From Bacteroidota bacterium (lineage in GTDB: Bacteria; Zhuqueibacterota; Zhuqueibacteria; Zhuqueibacterales; Geothermadaptataceae): a stretch of DNA of 22,186 nt. The notes under the pieces are model-generated. The model had not been told where the DNA came from. It did not search any database and was given only the letters and a program-made list of their open reading frames with translations. A program made the position numbers and the translations under genes. Shown here in pieces: positions 21,654 through 22,186 of this stretch (within the stretch, counting starts at the first letter, position 1; each line of letters opens with the position of its first letter). The stretch spans positions 1 to 22,186 of the forward strand of contig DRLW01000737.1 in assembly GCA_011375275.1 (NCBI GenBank). The letters are read 5' to 3'.

Positions 21654-22186
21654 TCATTTCCGCCAGATCGTCAGCAACGTGGACCCGACATAGTTTCTCA
21701 TATCAGCAGAAAGCACGCCCGCGAGCAGAGCAGCGAGGCCGACTCCGCCGGCCTGCACCAGGCGAAGCAGCTTGCCTGCGGTGCTGCTCCCGCTGCGTTG
21801 CGCGCCGAGCTGCGCACTCATCAGAGCGTTGAACAGCGCGTCGAGGTGCAGTGAGCGCATACTGCGTTTCTCGAAACCATGCATCTCCATCATCATGCGC
21901 AACGCCCGGGGTGTGAAATGCTGCACGTGCCGGGGCGTATCGTAAGCTATCCAGTTTTGCCCATACACGCGCGCATCCAGACTGGCGGCATTGGGCACGG
22001 CGATAATCAGCAAGCCGCCTTTTTTCAGCAAATCACGCATGCGCACAATGGCCCGGTGCGGTTCGTACAGGTGCTCGAGCACATGCCATGCCGTGATGAC
22101 ATCAAAACTTTCGTCCGGCGAGGGCAGAGCGTCGAGATCGCCACGGATGACAGGCAGCCGCAGCGCTTCGACAGCGTAGGCGGCAG
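21654..22186 (-). CDS. Class I SAM-dependent methyltransferase, partial (5' end outside window)
   Basis: The frame is open from the window edge to the stop at 21654 (about 176 residues). It enters at AAYAVEALRLPVIRGDLDAL and contains SFDVITAWHVLEHLYEP, the post-motif region typical of Methyltransf_11/23 proteins, followed by LLKKGGLLIIAVPNAAS (motif III strand) and YDTPRHVQHFTPRAL, which is characteristic of methyltransferases found with glycan and lipid-sugar clusters. The SAM-binding GxGxG motif lies outside the window. A hydrophobic C-terminal segment (GGVGLAALLAGVL) may touch the membrane. The substrate is unknown. The next gene starts about 136-170 nt downstream, so coupling is not evident. 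Confidence 0.88.
   Translation of the reverse strand, partial: AAYAVEALRLPVIRGDLDALPSPDESFDVITAWHVLEHLYEPHRAIVRMRDLLKKGGLLIIAVPNAASLDARVYGQNWIAYDTPRHVQHFTPRALRMMMEMHGFEKRSMRSLHLDALFNALMSAQLGAQRSGSSTAGKLLRLVQAGGVGLAALLAGVLSADMRNYVGSTLLTIWRK

Overview
The window is about 22 kb of moderately GC-rich bacterial chromosome (GC judged by eye). It is densely packed with housekeeping genes, and every supported gene lies on the minus strand, so transcription runs from high to low coordinates. No phage, plasmid, CRISPR, tRNA or rRNA gene was found. The host looks like a Gram-negative, outer-membrane bacterium: it has LapA/LapB-like envelope proteins, a DUF4837-type lipoprotein, a SPOR protein, lipid-linked-sugar glycosyltransferases and a six-domain ribosomal protein S1. 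DUF4837 and the general protein style suggest the FCB superphylum (Bacteroidota, Calditrichota or KSB1-like lineages). That placement is an inference and not firm.

Layout in the direction of transcription. (1) 22186-18076: the 3' part of a SAM methyltransferase, a DUF4837-like lipoprotein, purE, a PfkB-family sugar kinase and an RfbD-like reductase; the last three are directly coupled. (2) 18075-17762: a gene-free stretch built of palindromic repeats. (3) 17761-13296: a polyprenyl-phosphate-mannose-synthase-like GT2, a 727-residue fusion of a GT2 with a WbaP-like membrane sugar-transferase scaffold, accA and a YbgC-like thioesterase. (4) 13295-12775: a second gene-free stretch with a MITE-like element (imperfect terminal inverted repeats, 9-bp direct repeats) around a CCGGAAT-type double hairpin. 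(5) 12774-7146: an HNH endonuclease, then the tightly coupled run trpS-scpA-scpB-rluB and a 569-residue Rossmann-fold protein of unknown function. (6) 7065-4086: a good sigma70-like promoter, a palindromic leader, cmk (probable TTG start), rpsA and a strong intrinsic terminator. (7) 4027-1: lapA-like, lapB-like TPR protein, a TPR+SPOR lipid- or wall-associated protein, moeA and an exported protein cut by the window edge, with start/stop overlaps or tiny gaps throughout.

Functional themes: chromosome segregation and rRNA modification (scpAB, rluB), translation (trpS, rpsA), CMP phosphorylation (cmk), fatty-acid initiation (accA), purine synthesis (purE), molybdenum cofactor (moeA) and envelope biogenesis (glycosyltransferases, lapAB, SPOR). 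Most of this is ordinary. The points most worth a second look are the GT2 fusion whose sugar-transferase part lacks the usual catalytic motifs, a LapB-like protein without the rubredoxin-type C terminus, a TrpRS with an iron-sulfur-type cysteine set, the conserved-looking 569-residue unknown protein, and two different palindromic repeat elements.
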